DNA of 64,000 nucleotides. Source: Cupriavidus taiwanensis (GTDB lineage Bacteria > Pseudomonadota > Gammaproteobacteria > Burkholderiales > Burkholderiaceae). The stretch is taken from positions 757,201 through 821,200 of the forward strand of contig NZ_LT984804.1 in the NCBI RefSeq assembly GCF_900250115.1, written 5' to 3'. The notes under the pieces are model-generated. The model did not search any database. It saw only the letters and a program-made list of their open reading frames with translations, and was not told the DNA's origin. This document shows positions 36,141 to 45,024 of the stretch, one piece after another. The translations under genes and the position numbers were made by a program. The first letter of the stretch is position 1. The number at the start of each line of letters is the position of its first letter.

Positions 36141-36163
36141 GCAAGTGCGCCGGGTGGCAGTGC

Positions 36164-37768
36164 TCAGGTGGACAGGTCGCGTCCGCGCGTCTCCGGCACG
36201 AACACCATGCCGATGACGAAGGCGAGTCCGGCGATGACCACCGGATACCACAGGCCAAAGTACACGTCGCCGCTGGACACGTTCATTGCCGTGACCACGA
36301 ACGACAGCATGCCTCCAACCCAGCCCGCACCTAGGTGGAAGGGCAGCGACAGCGAGGTGTAGCGCACCCTCGCCGGGAACAGCTCGACCATGAAGGCGGC
36401 CATCGGGCCATAGACCATGGCCAGGAACAGGATCGGCACCAGCAGCAATAGGAACACCATCGGCGTATTCATCCGGGCCGGATCGGCGCGTTCCGGCCAG
36501 CCGGCCGCGACCAGTGCGCCCTTGATGGCGGCGCGGTCGAAACCCTGCAGCGTGCGCTCGCCGATCCGCACTTCCGCCTGGGCCGGGTTGCTGGCTGGCA
36601 CGAAGGTGTAGCCTACGCCCAGGTCGGTCAGGTAGCCGCGGATCTTGTCGCAGGCTGACACCGGTTCGCCAAACAGGCGCGCCTTGCAGTCGCCTGCGGT
36701 CACCTGCACCGTGCCTTGCCGCTGGAACTGCTCCAGCGCCGGATTGGCGTAGTGGGTCAGTCCCTTGAACACCGGCTGGGTGCATAGCGCAGCCAGCAGG
36801 CACGCCGCCATCATGATGTACTTGCGGCCGATACGATCGGACAACCAGCCGAAGAACAGGTAGCACGGCGTGGCTACCACCAGTGCGATCGCGATCAGCT
36901 TGTGCACGGTTTCGATCGGCACCTGCAGCGTCTTGTTGAGGAAGAACATGCTGTAGAAGTGGCCGGTGCCGAAGATCGCGCCAAGCCCGGCGGCCACCAC
37001 GAACAGCAGCAGCACCGACTTCAGGTTCTTCCACTGGGTGAAGCTCTCGCGGATGGGAGACTTCGAGGTGGCGTTGCCCGCCTTCATGCGCGCGAATACC
37101 GGCGATTCATGCAGCTTGCCGCGGATATAGACCGAGATCACCAGCATCACCAGCGACACGATGAACGGGATGCGCCAGCCCCACGCGCGGAATTCCGCTT
37201 CGGTCAGGAAGGTCTTGAGCAGGTACACCACGAACAGCGAGGACAGCAGGCCCAGGGTGGCGGTGGTCTGCAGCGAACTGGTGTAGAGACCTCGCTTGCT
37301 CGTCGGCGAGTGCTCGGCGACGTATGTGACCGCGCCGCCCACTTCGCCGCCAAGTGCCAGGCCCTGCAGCAGCCGCAACAGGACCAGCAGCACGGTGGCG
37401 GTGATGCCGATCTGCTGGTACGTCGGCAGCACGCCCACGCCCACCGTGGCCACCCCCATCAGCAGGATGGTGACCAGGAAGGTGTACTTGCGGCCGATCA
37501 GGTCGCCCAGGCGCCCGAACAGCAGCGCGCCCACGGGGCGGATCAGGAAGCCGGCGCCAAAGGTGGCCAGGCTCGCCAGGAAAGCGGCTGTTTCGTTGCC
37601 CGGCGGAAAGAACAGAGCGCCGAAGTACACGGCCAGCGCCGCGTAGATGTAGAAGTCATACCACTCCATCAGGGCGCCGAAGGATGAGGCAAGGATGACC
37701 TTGCGTTCTTCAACAGTCATGCCGGAGGCTTGGGCGCGTGTCTCGGCGCGGGTCAGGCTGATCGTCAT
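36164..37768 (-). CDS. MHS-family (ProP-like) MFS transporter, predicted pyridine-carboxylate importer
   Basis: 534 residues. MHS family marks: ILASSFGALMEWYDFYIYAALAVYF at helix 1, GRLGDLIGRKYTFL after helix 2 and LQGLALGGEVGGAVTYVAEHSP after helix 4. Between helices 8 and 9 there is an extra soluble stretch of about 90 residues (from GLTHYANPALEQFQRQGTVQ to PERADPARMN) containing two Cys. Two PicR-type operators lie 127-158 bp upstream, so it probably brings in picolinate or a related acid by proton symport. A terminator follows the gene. Confidence 0.85.
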   Translation of the reverse strand: MTISLTRAETRAQASGMTVEERKVILASSFGALMEWYDFYIYAALAVYFGALFFPPGNETAAFLASLATFGAGFLIRPVGALLFGRLGDLIGRKYTFLVTILLMGVATVGVGVLPTYQQIGITATVLLVLLRLLQGLALGGEVGGAVTYVAEHSPTSKRGLYTSSLQTTATLGLLSSLFVVYLLKTFLTEAEFRAWGWRIPFIVSLVMLVISVYIRGKLHESPVFARMKAGNATSKSPIRESFTQWKNLKSVLLLFVVAAGLGAIFGTGHFYSMFFLNKTLQVPIETVHKLIAIALVVATPCYLFFGWLSDRIGRKYIMMAACLLAALCTQPVFKGLTHYANPALEQFQRQGTVQVTAGDCKARLFGEPVSACDKIRGYLTDLGVGYTFVPASNPAQAEVRIGERTLQGFDRAAIKGALVAAGWPERADPARMNTPMVFLLLLVPILFLAMVYGPMAAFMVELFPARVRYTSLSLPFHLGAGWVGGMLSFVVTAMNVSSGDVYFGLWYPVVIAGLAFVIGMVFVPETRGRDLST

Positions 37769-37894
37769 GGCGGGGGTCCTCTTGGTCAGGCCGTTGTCTC
37801 TGTTGTTTGTTTGCTTCCCGGTGGTGCAGGCGCCGGTGGCGCGGCTCGTTCATGGCTTGCCGCTGTGCAGCGCTGCATGCTGCCGGTGCATCAG

Positions 37895-37926
37895 TCAGTA
37901 TGCTGATGAGAAGCGCAGTATGCTGA
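37895..37926. promoter_or_regulatory. Double PicR-type operator before the MHS transporter gene
   Basis: TCAGTATGCTGA (37895-37906) and GCAGTATGCTGA (37915-37926, one mismatch) lie 20 bp apart start to start. They sit on the transporter side of the divergent region between the transporter and the decarboxylase gene. Confidence 0.75.
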
Positions 37927-38008
37927 GCAAAATACAGGCCAGTGCCGACGCCGCCCGCTGTCTTGCAAAGGCGCCGGAAAGCCCGATTTAAACGGTTATT
38001 TCATATCG

Positions 38009-38043
38009 TCAGCATACTGATCATCTGCGAATCAGTGTACTGA
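38009..38043. promoter_or_regulatory. Double PicR-type operator in the divergent transporter/decarboxylase region
   Basis: TCAGCATACTGA (38009-38020) and TCAGTGTACTGA (38032-38043) lie 23 bp apart start to start, midway between the divergent promoters. They could repress either direction or allow looping to the flanking sites. Confidence 0.75.
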
Positions 38044-38127
38044 GCGACTTTGCTCATCGTTATAGGTGTTAACCCTTCGCGCCGCGTCTGGACTTTTGAA
38101 ATGTCGCTGACTAGAATCCAAAACTAA

Positions 38128-38139
38128 TCAGTGTACTGA
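38128..38139. promoter_or_regulatory. PicR-type operator close to the picC-like gene
   Basis: TCAGTGTACTGA lies 82 bp before the decarboxylase ATG in an AT-rich segment. With the two upstream pairs, this 450-bp intergenic region holds five operator copies. No clear -35/-10 pair with good spacing was found. Confidence 0.75.
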
Positions 38140-38220
38140 GCAATTAGCGATGCAACGCGTTTGCGCATGCGGGACAAGCTCGGCACGCAGCGATTCCACC
38201 CATCAGGAGCCCCCACCAGC

Positions 38221-39183
38221 ATGAACCATGTGAAGAAGATCGCCCTGGAAGAGCATTTCATGACCCCTGGTTTCCAGGCATATTCCAAAGGGTTTACGCA
38301 GCATATCGATCCGGCGGTGCTCGCCGAGCTCGGTCGCCGCCTTGCCGATTTCGACGAAGAGCGGCTTGCCGAGATGGACCGGTGCGGCATCGACATCACC
38401 GTGTTGTCGCAAACCGGCCCGGGCGTGCAGGGCGAGCCTGACGCCGGCCTGGCGCTGGCACGGGCGCGCGAGAGCAATGACTTCCTGGCGGCGCAGATCG
38501 CCCGCCATCCGACGCGCTATGCCGGCTTTGCCGCGCTACCGATGCAGGATCCCGGGCAGGCGGCGGCCGAACTGGAGCGCGCCGTGCAGCAGCTCGGCTT
38601 CAAGGGCTCGCTGGTAAACGGCCATACGCATGGTCGCTACTACGATGACCCTGCGTATGACGGTTTCTGGGAGCGCATGCAGGCGCTGGATGTGCCGATG
38701 TACCTGCATCCCACCGATGCCTTCGTGTCGCCGCAAGTGCTCGCAGGTCATCCGGAGCTGGCGGGGGCGGCGTGGGGGTGGGGCGTGGAAACCGCATCGC
38801 ATGCGCTGCGGTTGTTGTTCAGCGGCGTGTTCGACCGCTTCCCGCGCCTGAAGCTGATCCTCGGACATATGGGCGAGGGCTTGCCGTACCAGCGCTGGCG
38901 CTTTGACAGCCGCTTCGCGGTCTATTCGCACGGCGTCAAGCTGCAGCGCGCGCCGTCCGAGTACATCGGCCGCAATATCGTCATCACTACCTCGGGCGTG
39001 TGTTCGCACGGCGCGCTGATGGGCGCCATTGCCGAACTGGGACCGCAGGCGGTGATGTTCTCGGTCGACTATCCCTATGAATCCACTGAAGCGGCCGCGA
39101 AGTTCATCGACAGCGCACCGCTCGACGACACCACGCGCGCGCTGGTCTGCCACGGCAACGCGCAACGCCTGCTCAAGCTCTGA
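38221..39183 (+). CDS. picC: Amidohydrolase-2 family decarboxylase (PicC-like, predicted 3,6-dihydroxypicolinate decarboxylase)
   Basis: 320 residues of the ACMSD/gamma-resorcylate decarboxylase type. Metal ligands are in place: E10/H12 in ALEEHF, His in MYLHPTDAF, His in LILGHMGEGLPY and Asp in FSVDYPYES. In A. faecalis JQ135 a member of this family, PicC, removes CO2 from 3,6-dihydroxypicolinate to give 2,5-dihydroxypyridine. The following genes encode exactly the steps that consume 2,5-dihydroxypyridine, so the role is well supported by context. First gene of a five-gene rightward operon; five operator copies precede it. Confidence 0.85.
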   Translation: MNHVKKIALEEHFMTPGFQAYSKGFTQHIDPAVLAELGRRLADFDEERLAEMDRCGIDITVLSQTGPGVQGEPDAGLALARARESNDFLAAQIARHPTRYAGFAALPMQDPGQAAAELERAVQQLGFKGSLVNGHTHGRYYDDPAYDGFWERMQALDVPMYLHPTDAFVSPQVLAGHPELAGAAWGWGVETASHALRLLFSGVFDRFPRLKLILGHMGEGLPYQRWRFDSRFAVYSHGVKLQRAPSEYIGRNIVITTSGVCSHGALMGAIAELGPQAVMFSVDYPYESTEAAAKFIDSAPLDDTTRALVCHGNAQRLLKL

Positions 39184-39205
39184 TCGCACCCACCGGGAAC
39201 CCCTA

Positions 39206-39958
39206 ATGCAAAAAGTCCTTCGTATCGGCCAGATCGTCCCCAGTTCGAACACGACGATGGAAACCGAAATCCCCGCCATGCTGACGGCGCGCCAGCAGAT
39301 CCGCCCGGAGCGCTTCACCTTCCACTCGAGCCGCATGCGGATGAAGAAGGTGGTCAAGGAAGAGCTGGCGGCAATGGATGCCGAGTCCGACCGCTGCGCA
39401 GTGGAACTAAGCGATGCCCGCGTCGATGTGCTCGGCTATGCGTGCCTGGTCGCGATCATGGCGATGGGCCATGGCTACCACCGGCAGTCCGAACAGCGCC
39501 TGAAGGCGCATACCACGGCCAACGGCGGCGATGCCCCTGTCATCACCAGTGCCGGCGCACTGGTGGATGCGCTCAAGGTGATGGGCGCGAAGCGCATTGC
39601 GGTGGTGGCGCCCTACATGAAGCCACTGACCGAACTGGTGGTGGACTACATCCGCAACGAGGGTTATGAAGTCGTGGACTACCGCGCGCTGGAAATCCCC
39701 GACAACCTGGAAGTCGGCCGCCACGACCCCGCGCGCCTGCCCGGTATCGTCGCGCAGATGAACACGCGGGACGCCGACGTGATCGTGCTGTCTGCCTGCG
39801 TGCAGATGCCGTCGCTTCCTGCCGTGGCAAAGGTCGAGGCGATGACCGGCAAGCCGGTGCTTACCGCCGCCATCGCCACGACGTACGCGATGCTCCGTGC
39901 ACTGGACCTGGAGCCGGTCGTGCCGGGCGCGGGTGCGCTGCTGTCCGGCGCCTACTGA
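39206..39958 (+). CDS. maiA: Maleate cis-trans isomerase (Asp/Glu racemase superfamily)
   Basis: 250 residues beginning IGQIVPSSNTTMETEIPAML, the signature of maleate isomerases and arylmalonate decarboxylase relatives. The two catalytic cysteines sit in LGYACLVAIMAMG and LSACVQMPS. It converts maleate to fumarate, the last step of the 2,5-dihydroxypyridine route (NicE/MaiA/PicG). It lies 22 bp after the decarboxylase gene and 9 bp before the deformylase gene. Confidence 0.9.
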   Translation: MQKVLRIGQIVPSSNTTMETEIPAMLTARQQIRPERFTFHSSRMRMKKVVKEELAAMDAESDRCAVELSDARVDVLGYACLVAIMAMGHGYHRQSEQRLKAHTTANGGDAPVITSAGALVDALKVMGAKRIAVVAPYMKPLTELVVDYIRNEGYEVVDYRALEIPDNLEVGRHDPARLPGIVAQMNTRDADVIVLSACVQMPSLPAVAKVEAMTGKPVLTAAIATTYAMLRALDLEPVVPGAGALLSGAY

Positions 39959-39967
39959 GGAGCGGCC

Positions 39968-40795
39968 ATGAGTACCTTCCTGTACGGAGGCCATGTCCAC
40001 GCCAACGGCATCCGGCAGCATTACCTGCGCTACGGCGGCAATCAGGGCGAGCGCGCCGCGCGCGACGCCGTCGTGATCGTGCCGGGCATCACCAGCCCCG
40101 CGATCACCTGGGGCTTTGTCGGCGAGCACTTCGGCACGCGCTTCGACACCTACATCCTCGACGTGCGCGGCCGCGGGCTGTCGTCGGCGGAGCCGGAGCT
40201 CGAATACGGCCTCGACGCGCAGGCGCGCGACGTAACGGCCTTTGCCGAAGCGCTGGGCCTGCCGCGCTACAGCGTGGTCGGCCATTCGATGGGCGCGCGG
40301 ATCGGCCTGCGTGCCGCGGCGGGACAGCCGGGCGGGCTGGCGCGGCTGGTGATGGTCGATCCGCCCGTGTCGGGGCCCGGGCGCCGCCCGTATCCGGCGC
40401 AGCTGCCGTGGTACGTCGATTCGATCCGGCTGTCCCGGCAAGGCACCGACCTGGATGGCATGCGCCGCTTCTGCCCGACCTGGACCGACGAGCAGTTGCG
40501 CCTGCGTGCCGAATGGCTGCACACCTGCAATGAAGAGGCGGTGGTGCGCAGCTTCGAGGATTTCCACCGCGACGACATCCACGCCGACATGCCGCGGGTC
40601 GGGGTGCCCACGTTGTTGATGACCGCCGGCCGCGGCGACGTGGTCCGGCCCGAAGACGTCGCGGAGATTCGTACGCTGCTGCCAGGCGTGCTGGTCAGTC
40701 ACGTCGCCAATGCGGGCCACATGATCCCGTGGGACGACGAAGCGGGCTTTTACGCGGCGCTGGAGGATTTCCTCGGCGCGCCGCTGTTGCAATGA
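39968..40795 (+). CDS. picE: N-formylmaleamate deformylase (alpha/beta hydrolase, PicE/NicD-like)
   Basis: 275 residues. The nucleophile elbow is VVGHSMGAR, the oxyanion region VIVPGITSPAITWGF, and the catalytic His lies in NAGHMIPWDD, followed by the C-terminus. Length and the GITSPA stretch fit NicD, which releases formate from N-formylmaleamate to give maleamate. It is flanked by the enzymes that make its substrate and use its product, which secures the role. Confidence 0.88.
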   Translation: MSTFLYGGHVHANGIRQHYLRYGGNQGERAARDAVVIVPGITSPAITWGFVGEHFGTRFDTYILDVRGRGLSSAEPELEYGLDAQARDVTAFAEALGLPRYSVVGHSMGARIGLRAAAGQPGGLARLVMVDPPVSGPGRRPYPAQLPWYVDSIRLSRQGTDLDGMRRFCPTWTDEQLRLRAEWLHTCNEEAVVRSFEDFHRDDIHADMPRVGVPTLLMTAGRGDVVRPEDVAEIRTLLPGVLVSHVANAGHMIPWDDEAGFYAALEDFLGAPLLQ

Positions 40796-40811
40796 CGAAC
40801 AAGGAACCGAC

Positions 40812-41870
40812 ATGCCGGTAAGCGACCACCAGATGATCGAGGCCTGGCGCAAGGTGCTGCGGCTGTCCCGGCTGGAGCCGGGCCAGACCGTCACCATCCT
40901 GACCAGCGCCGCCACCCACCCGCAGACGCTGTCCACCGCGCTCACCGCCACGCAGTCGATGGGCGCCATCGTCAACCGGCTTGACCTGCCGCCTGTCAAT
41001 GGCGAAAAGGCACTGAGCCGCGATGCGCTCGCCTACCTCGGCACCACGCCGCTGACCGGCAACCCGGCGGCCATCGCCGCGCTGAAGGCGAGCGACCTGG
41101 TGCTGGATCTGATGACGCTGCTGTTCTCGCCCGAGCAGCACGAGATCCTGCAGGGCGGAACCAGGATCCTGCTGGCCGTCGAGCCGCCCGAGGTGCTGGC
41201 GCGCATGGTGCCTTGCGAGGCCGATCGCGAACGCGTGAAGGCGGCTTCGCAACGCCTGGCAAGCGCAAGGGAAATGCACGTGGTCTCGCCCGCCGGCACC
41301 GACCTGCGCTGCCCGCTGGGGGAATTCCCCGCGATCAGCGAGTATGGCTTTGTTGACGAGCCGGGGCGGTGGGACCACTGGCCGAGCGGCTTCGCGCTGA
41401 CCTGGCCGAATGAAGGCGCCGCTTACGGGACCATCGTGCTGGACAAGGGCGACATCCTGCTGCCGCAGAAGACCTACGTCACCGAGCCGATCCGCCTGAC
41501 GGTGGAAGCAGGCTTTGCGACGCGCATCGAAGGCGGGCTCCATGCGGAGTTGCTGAGCGAATACATGGCGTCGTTCAACGATCCCGAAGCCTATGCGATC
41601 TCGCATATCGGCTGGGGCCTGCAGCCGCGCGCGCATTGGTCGACGCTGGGCCTGTACGACCGTGAGGCCACCATCGGCATGGATGCGCGCGCGTTCGAGG
41701 GCAACTTCCTGTTTTCGCTTGGCCCCAACAACGAGGCCGGCGGCCATCGCACTACGGCCTGCCATATCGACATCCCGGTGCGCCGCTGCACCGTGCGCCT
41801 GGACGGCGTCGACGTGGTGACCGCGGGCAAGGTGACCGACGGCTTCCGCTACCCGGAGGACAAGTCGTGA
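40812..41870 (+). CDS. picD: 2,5-dihydroxypyridine 5,6-dioxygenase (PicD/NicX-like)
   Basis: 352 residues of the M29-peptidase-like fold that NicX uses for Fe(II)-dependent ring opening. Candidate iron ligands are the His in AYAISHIGWG and the His-x-Asp in ACHIDIPVRR. It splits 2,5-dihydroxypyridine to N-formylmaleamate with O2. The stop overlaps the start of the amidohydrolase gene, showing translational coupling. Confidence 0.9.
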   Translation: MPVSDHQMIEAWRKVLRLSRLEPGQTVTILTSAATHPQTLSTALTATQSMGAIVNRLDLPPVNGEKALSRDALAYLGTTPLTGNPAAIAALKASDLVLDLMTLLFSPEQHEILQGGTRILLAVEPPEVLARMVPCEADRERVKAASQRLASAREMHVVSPAGTDLRCPLGEFPAISEYGFVDEPGRWDHWPSGFALTWPNEGAAYGTIVLDKGDILLPQKTYVTEPIRLTVEAGFATRIEGGLHAELLSEYMASFNDPEAYAISHIGWGLQPRAHWSTLGLYDREATIGMDARAFEGNFLFSLGPNNEAGGHRTTACHIDIPVRRCTVRLDGVDVVTAGKVTDGFRYPEDKS

Positions 41871-42496
41871 TGCACAAGGAAATCGGCGCGTACCAGCGCC
41901 AGGGCTTTGGCAATACGCTCGAGCTGGCCGGCCCCTTCGGGCTGCTGATCGTGGACTTCGTCAACGGCTTCGCCGATCCGGCGGTCTTCGGCGGCGGCAA
42001 TATCCGCGAGGCCATTGCCAATACCGTGCCGCTGCTCGCGGTGGCGCGGTGCGAAGGCTGGCCCGTCGCGCACAGCCGCATCGTGTATGCCGACGACGGC
42101 GCCGACCACAACGTGTTCTCGATGAAGGTGCCGAACATGCTGACGCTGAAGGAGCAAGCCTTCAACAGCGCCATCGTGGCAGATCTGGCCCCGCGCCCTG
42201 GCGAACTGGTGGTGCGCAAGACCGTGCCGTCGGCGTTCTTCGGCACGTCGCTGGCGGCGTGGCTGACGCAGCGCGGCGTGCGCACGCTGCTTGTGGCCGG
42301 GGCCGTCACCAGCGGCTGCGTGCGTGCCAGCGTGGTCGATGCGATGCAGTACGGCTTCCGCCCGCTGGTGCTGTCCGACTGCGTGGGCGACCGCGCGCTG
42401 GCGCCGCACGAGGCCAACCTGTTCGACATGGCGCAGAAATACGCAACGGTCGCCACGCGGGCGGAGGGGCTTGCCGCCATCGGCGTGCGGGACTAG
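41870..42496 (+). CDS. picF: Maleamate amidohydrolase (isochorismatase family, PicF/NicF-like)
   Basis: 208 residues. The isochorismatase triad is visible: Asp in LLIVDFVNGF, Lys in VVRKTVPSAF and Cys in AGAVTSGCVRASV. It hydrolyses maleamate to maleate and ammonium, releasing the ring nitrogen. The ATG at 41870 shares a base with the preceding TGA; a GTG at 41867 has slightly better spacing to GGAGG and could be used. Last gene of the operon. Confidence 0.88.
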   Translation: MHKEIGAYQRQGFGNTLELAGPFGLLIVDFVNGFADPAVFGGGNIREAIANTVPLLAVARCEGWPVAHSRIVYADDGADHNVFSMKVPNMLTLKEQAFNSAIVADLAPRPGELVVRKTVPSAFFGTSLAAWLTQRGVRTLLVAGAVTSGCVRASVVDAMQYGFRPLVLSDCVGDRALAPHEANLFDMAQKYATVATRAEGLAAIGVRD

Positions 42497-42543
42497 GTGC
42501 CCGCAAGGGCATGACGGGCTGCCGGGATGCGGTAAAGCCGCAA

Positions 42544-42590
42544 TTGACAGGGCCGCCCGCATTTTCATAGGATTTTGGTCAGTATGCTGA
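42544..42590 (+). promoter_or_regulatory. Promoter and PicR-type operator of the molybdenum hydroxylase operon
   Basis: A perfect -35 TTGACA (42544-42549) is followed after 18 bp by TAGGAT (42568-42573). The palindrome TCAGTATGCTGA (42579-42590) begins where transcription should start, so bound repressor would block initiation. The ATG follows at 42625. Confidence 0.8.
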
Positions 42591-42624
42591 ATAAGCCACG
42601 CTTATCATCGGAACGGACAAGGCA

Positions 42625-45021
42625 ATGACATCGTCGATCGAACCGGATCACCCGGAAAGCGCGCGCGGCCAGGGAGTCGGCGCGCGCGTGGCGCGCAAGG
42701 AAGACGCCCGTCATCTGCACGGCAAGGGCCGCTTCGTCGCGGACATCGCCATGCCGGACTTGCAGGAAGTCGCGTTCCTGCGCAGCCCGGTTGCGCACGC
42801 CCGGCTGCTATCGGTGACCAAGCCGTCCCGGCACGCCGCCGCGGTGATCGTGCGTGAAGACATGACGGCGGCCAGCGACATCGTCGCCGATTCGGCCTTC
42901 CCGTCCTACCAGCCCTCGGCACAGCCGCCACTGGCCAGCGGCAAGGTGCGCTTCGTCGGCGAGCCGGTGGCGATGGCGTTCGCGCCCACCCGCGCCGAGG
43001 CAGAGGATATCGCCGAGCAGGTCGCCGTGTCGTTCGACGAACTGCCCGCGCTGGCCGACGTGACGCAGGCCCGCCAGCTTGCCGGCGAGGTGCGCGTGCA
43101 CGAGCACTGGCGCGACAATACCTTCCTGGCGCTGAGCGCCGACAAGAACTTCGAGACGCGCCGGCGCGAGGCCACGGTGGTGGTGCGCCGCCAGATCGAC
43201 CTCGCGCGGCAGTGCATGGTGCCGATGGAAGGCAAGGCAGTGCTGGCCTACTGGGACCACCAGTTCGACCAACTGGTGGTCTACAGCGCGACGCAGGTGC
43301 CGCACATGATCCGCACGATCCTGGCGCACTGCCTGGGGCTGGAGCAGGAGCGCGTGCGGGTGATTTCGCCCGACGTGGGTGGTGCCTTCGGCTATAAGTG
43401 CGTGCTGCAGCAGGAAGAACTGTGCATCGCGTGGCTGGCGCTGACCTACAAGCGCCCGTTCCGCTTTATCGAAGACCGGCGCGAGCACCTGACCGCCGGC
43501 GCAAACTCGCGCGAGCACCACTACGAGTTGACCGCGTATGCCGATGCGCGCGGCCGCCTGCTGGCGCTGGATGCAAGGATCGAGATCGATGGCGGGGCTT
43601 ATTCCGTGTGGCCGTTCACCATCGGGCTGGAACCGGGGCAGGCGATCGGCAACCTGCCGGGGCCGTACGCCTTCGAGGGCTACCGCTGCGAAACCACTTG
43701 CGTGGCGACGAACAAGCCGGGCTTCGTGCCCTATCGCGGCGTGGCGCGTACCGGGGTCTGTTTTGCGATGGAGCTGATGATCGACGCCATCGCCCGCGAA
43801 GTGGGACGCGAGCCGTGGGAGGTGCGCTGCGAAAACCTGGTGCCGCCCGAGGCCATGCCCTATGTCAACGTCACCAACAAGCATTTCGACGGCGGCGACT
43901 ATCCGGCCAGCGTACGCAAGGCCATGGAGATGATCGGCCTGCCCGCGATCCGTGCGCGCCAGAAGGCGGGGCCGCAGGGCAGCACCTATGTCGGCGTGGG
44001 TTTCGGCACCTACACCGAGCAATCGGCGCACGGCACCTCGGTGTTCGCCGCGTGGGGCACGCCGGTGATCCCGGGCTTCGATTCTGCGACGGTGCGCATC
44101 ACGCCGGACGGCGGGCTGGAGGTGCGCGTGGGCGTGCATTCGCACGGGCAGGGCATGGAGACCACCTTCGCGCAGATCGCCCACGAGATCCTCGGCATCG
44201 ACATCGCGCGGATCAAGGTCGTGCACGGCGATACCGGCCTGACGCCGTTCTCGACCGGCACGTATGCGTCGCGCTCGCTGGTGATGTCCGGTGGCGCGGT
44301 GTCGCGTGCCTGCAAGGCGCTGCTGCCGCGCCTACTGAAGATCGGCGCGCACATGCTCGGCCAGCCGCAGGATGCCGTGGCGTTCCGGGACGGCGCCGTG
44401 GCGGGCGGGGATGCAGGCACCGCCGATATCGCACGCATCGCCAACGCCTGGTACATCAACCCGCACCTGTTGCCGCCGGACGTCGACGCGCAGGGGCTGG
44501 AAGTCACGATGGGCTTCAAGCCTGCCGTCGATACCGGCAGCTTCACCTACGCCACGCATGCCGTGGCGGTGGAAGTCGATATCGACTCCGGCCACGTCGA
44601 GATCCTCGACTACGTGGTGGTGGAGGACTGCGGCACCATGATCAACCCGATGGTGGTGGAAGGGCAGACCTACGGCGGTGTGGCGCAGGGCATCGGCACC
44701 GCGATGTTCGAAGCCATGCACTACGATGGCAATGGCCAGCCGCTGGCGTCGACGCTGGCGGACTACATGCTGCCGGGGCCGACCGAGATCCCGTCGATCC
44801 GCATCCATCATTTCGAGACGCCGTCACCGCATACGGAGTTCGGCGCCAAGGGGATGGGCGAGGGCGGGGCGATCGCGCCGCCGGCGGCCATCTTCAATGC
44901 CGTCAATGACGCATTGCGCGATTTCGGCGTCGAGCTCAAGGAGACGCCGCTGACGCCGCGCAAGCTCCTGGAGGCGCTGGATGCGGCCGAGGCCGATGCG
45001 CATAACCGGAAGGCTGCCTGA
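42625..45021 (+). CDS. Molybdopterin large subunit of a xanthine-oxidase-family hydroxylase (PicA-like, predicted picolinate 6-hydroxylase)
   Basis: 798 residues. N-terminal a/b hammerhead (GKGRFVADIAMPDLQEVAFLRSPVAHA), then Mo-cofactor motifs SPDVGGAFGYK, GTGTYASRS-like FSTGTYASRSLVMSGG and GAKGMGEGGAIAPP near the C-terminus, which holds the catalytic Glu. It belongs with CoxL/aldehyde oxidase subunits. In the island it should hydroxylate picolinate at C6 with water as oxygen source, the first pathway step. FAD and Fe-S subunit genes follow by 3 and 10 bp. The electron acceptor is unknown. Confidence 0.88.
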   Translation: MTSSIEPDHPESARGQGVGARVARKEDARHLHGKGRFVADIAMPDLQEVAFLRSPVAHARLLSVTKPSRHAAAVIVREDMTAASDIVADSAFPSYQPSAQPPLASGKVRFVGEPVAMAFAPTRAEAEDIAEQVAVSFDELPALADVTQARQLAGEVRVHEHWRDNTFLALSADKNFETRRREATVVVRRQIDLARQCMVPMEGKAVLAYWDHQFDQLVVYSATQVPHMIRTILAHCLGLEQERVRVISPDVGGAFGYKCVLQQEELCIAWLALTYKRPFRFIEDRREHLTAGANSREHHYELTAYADARGRLLALDARIEIDGGAYSVWPFTIGLEPGQAIGNLPGPYAFEGYRCETTCVATNKPGFVPYRGVARTGVCFAMELMIDAIAREVGREPWEVRCENLVPPEAMPYVNVTNKHFDGGDYPASVRKAMEMIGLPAIRARQKAGPQGSTYVGVGFGTYTEQSAHGTSVFAAWGTPVIPGFDSATVRITPDGGLEVRVGVHSHGQGMETTFAQIAHEILGIDIARIKVVHGDTGLTPFSTGTYASRSLVMSGGAVSRACKALLPRLLKIGAHMLGQPQDAVAFRDGAVAGGDAGTADIARIANAWYINPHLLPPDVDAQGLEVTMGFKPAVDTGSFTYATHAVAVEVDIDSGHVEILDYVVVEDCGTMINPMVVEGQTYGGVAQGIGTAMFEAMHYDGNGQPLASTLADYMLPGPTEIPSIRIHHFETPSPHTEFGAKGMGEGGAIAPPAAIFNAVNDALRDFGVELKETPLTPRKLLEALDAAEADAHNRKAA

Positions 45022-45024
45022 CCG

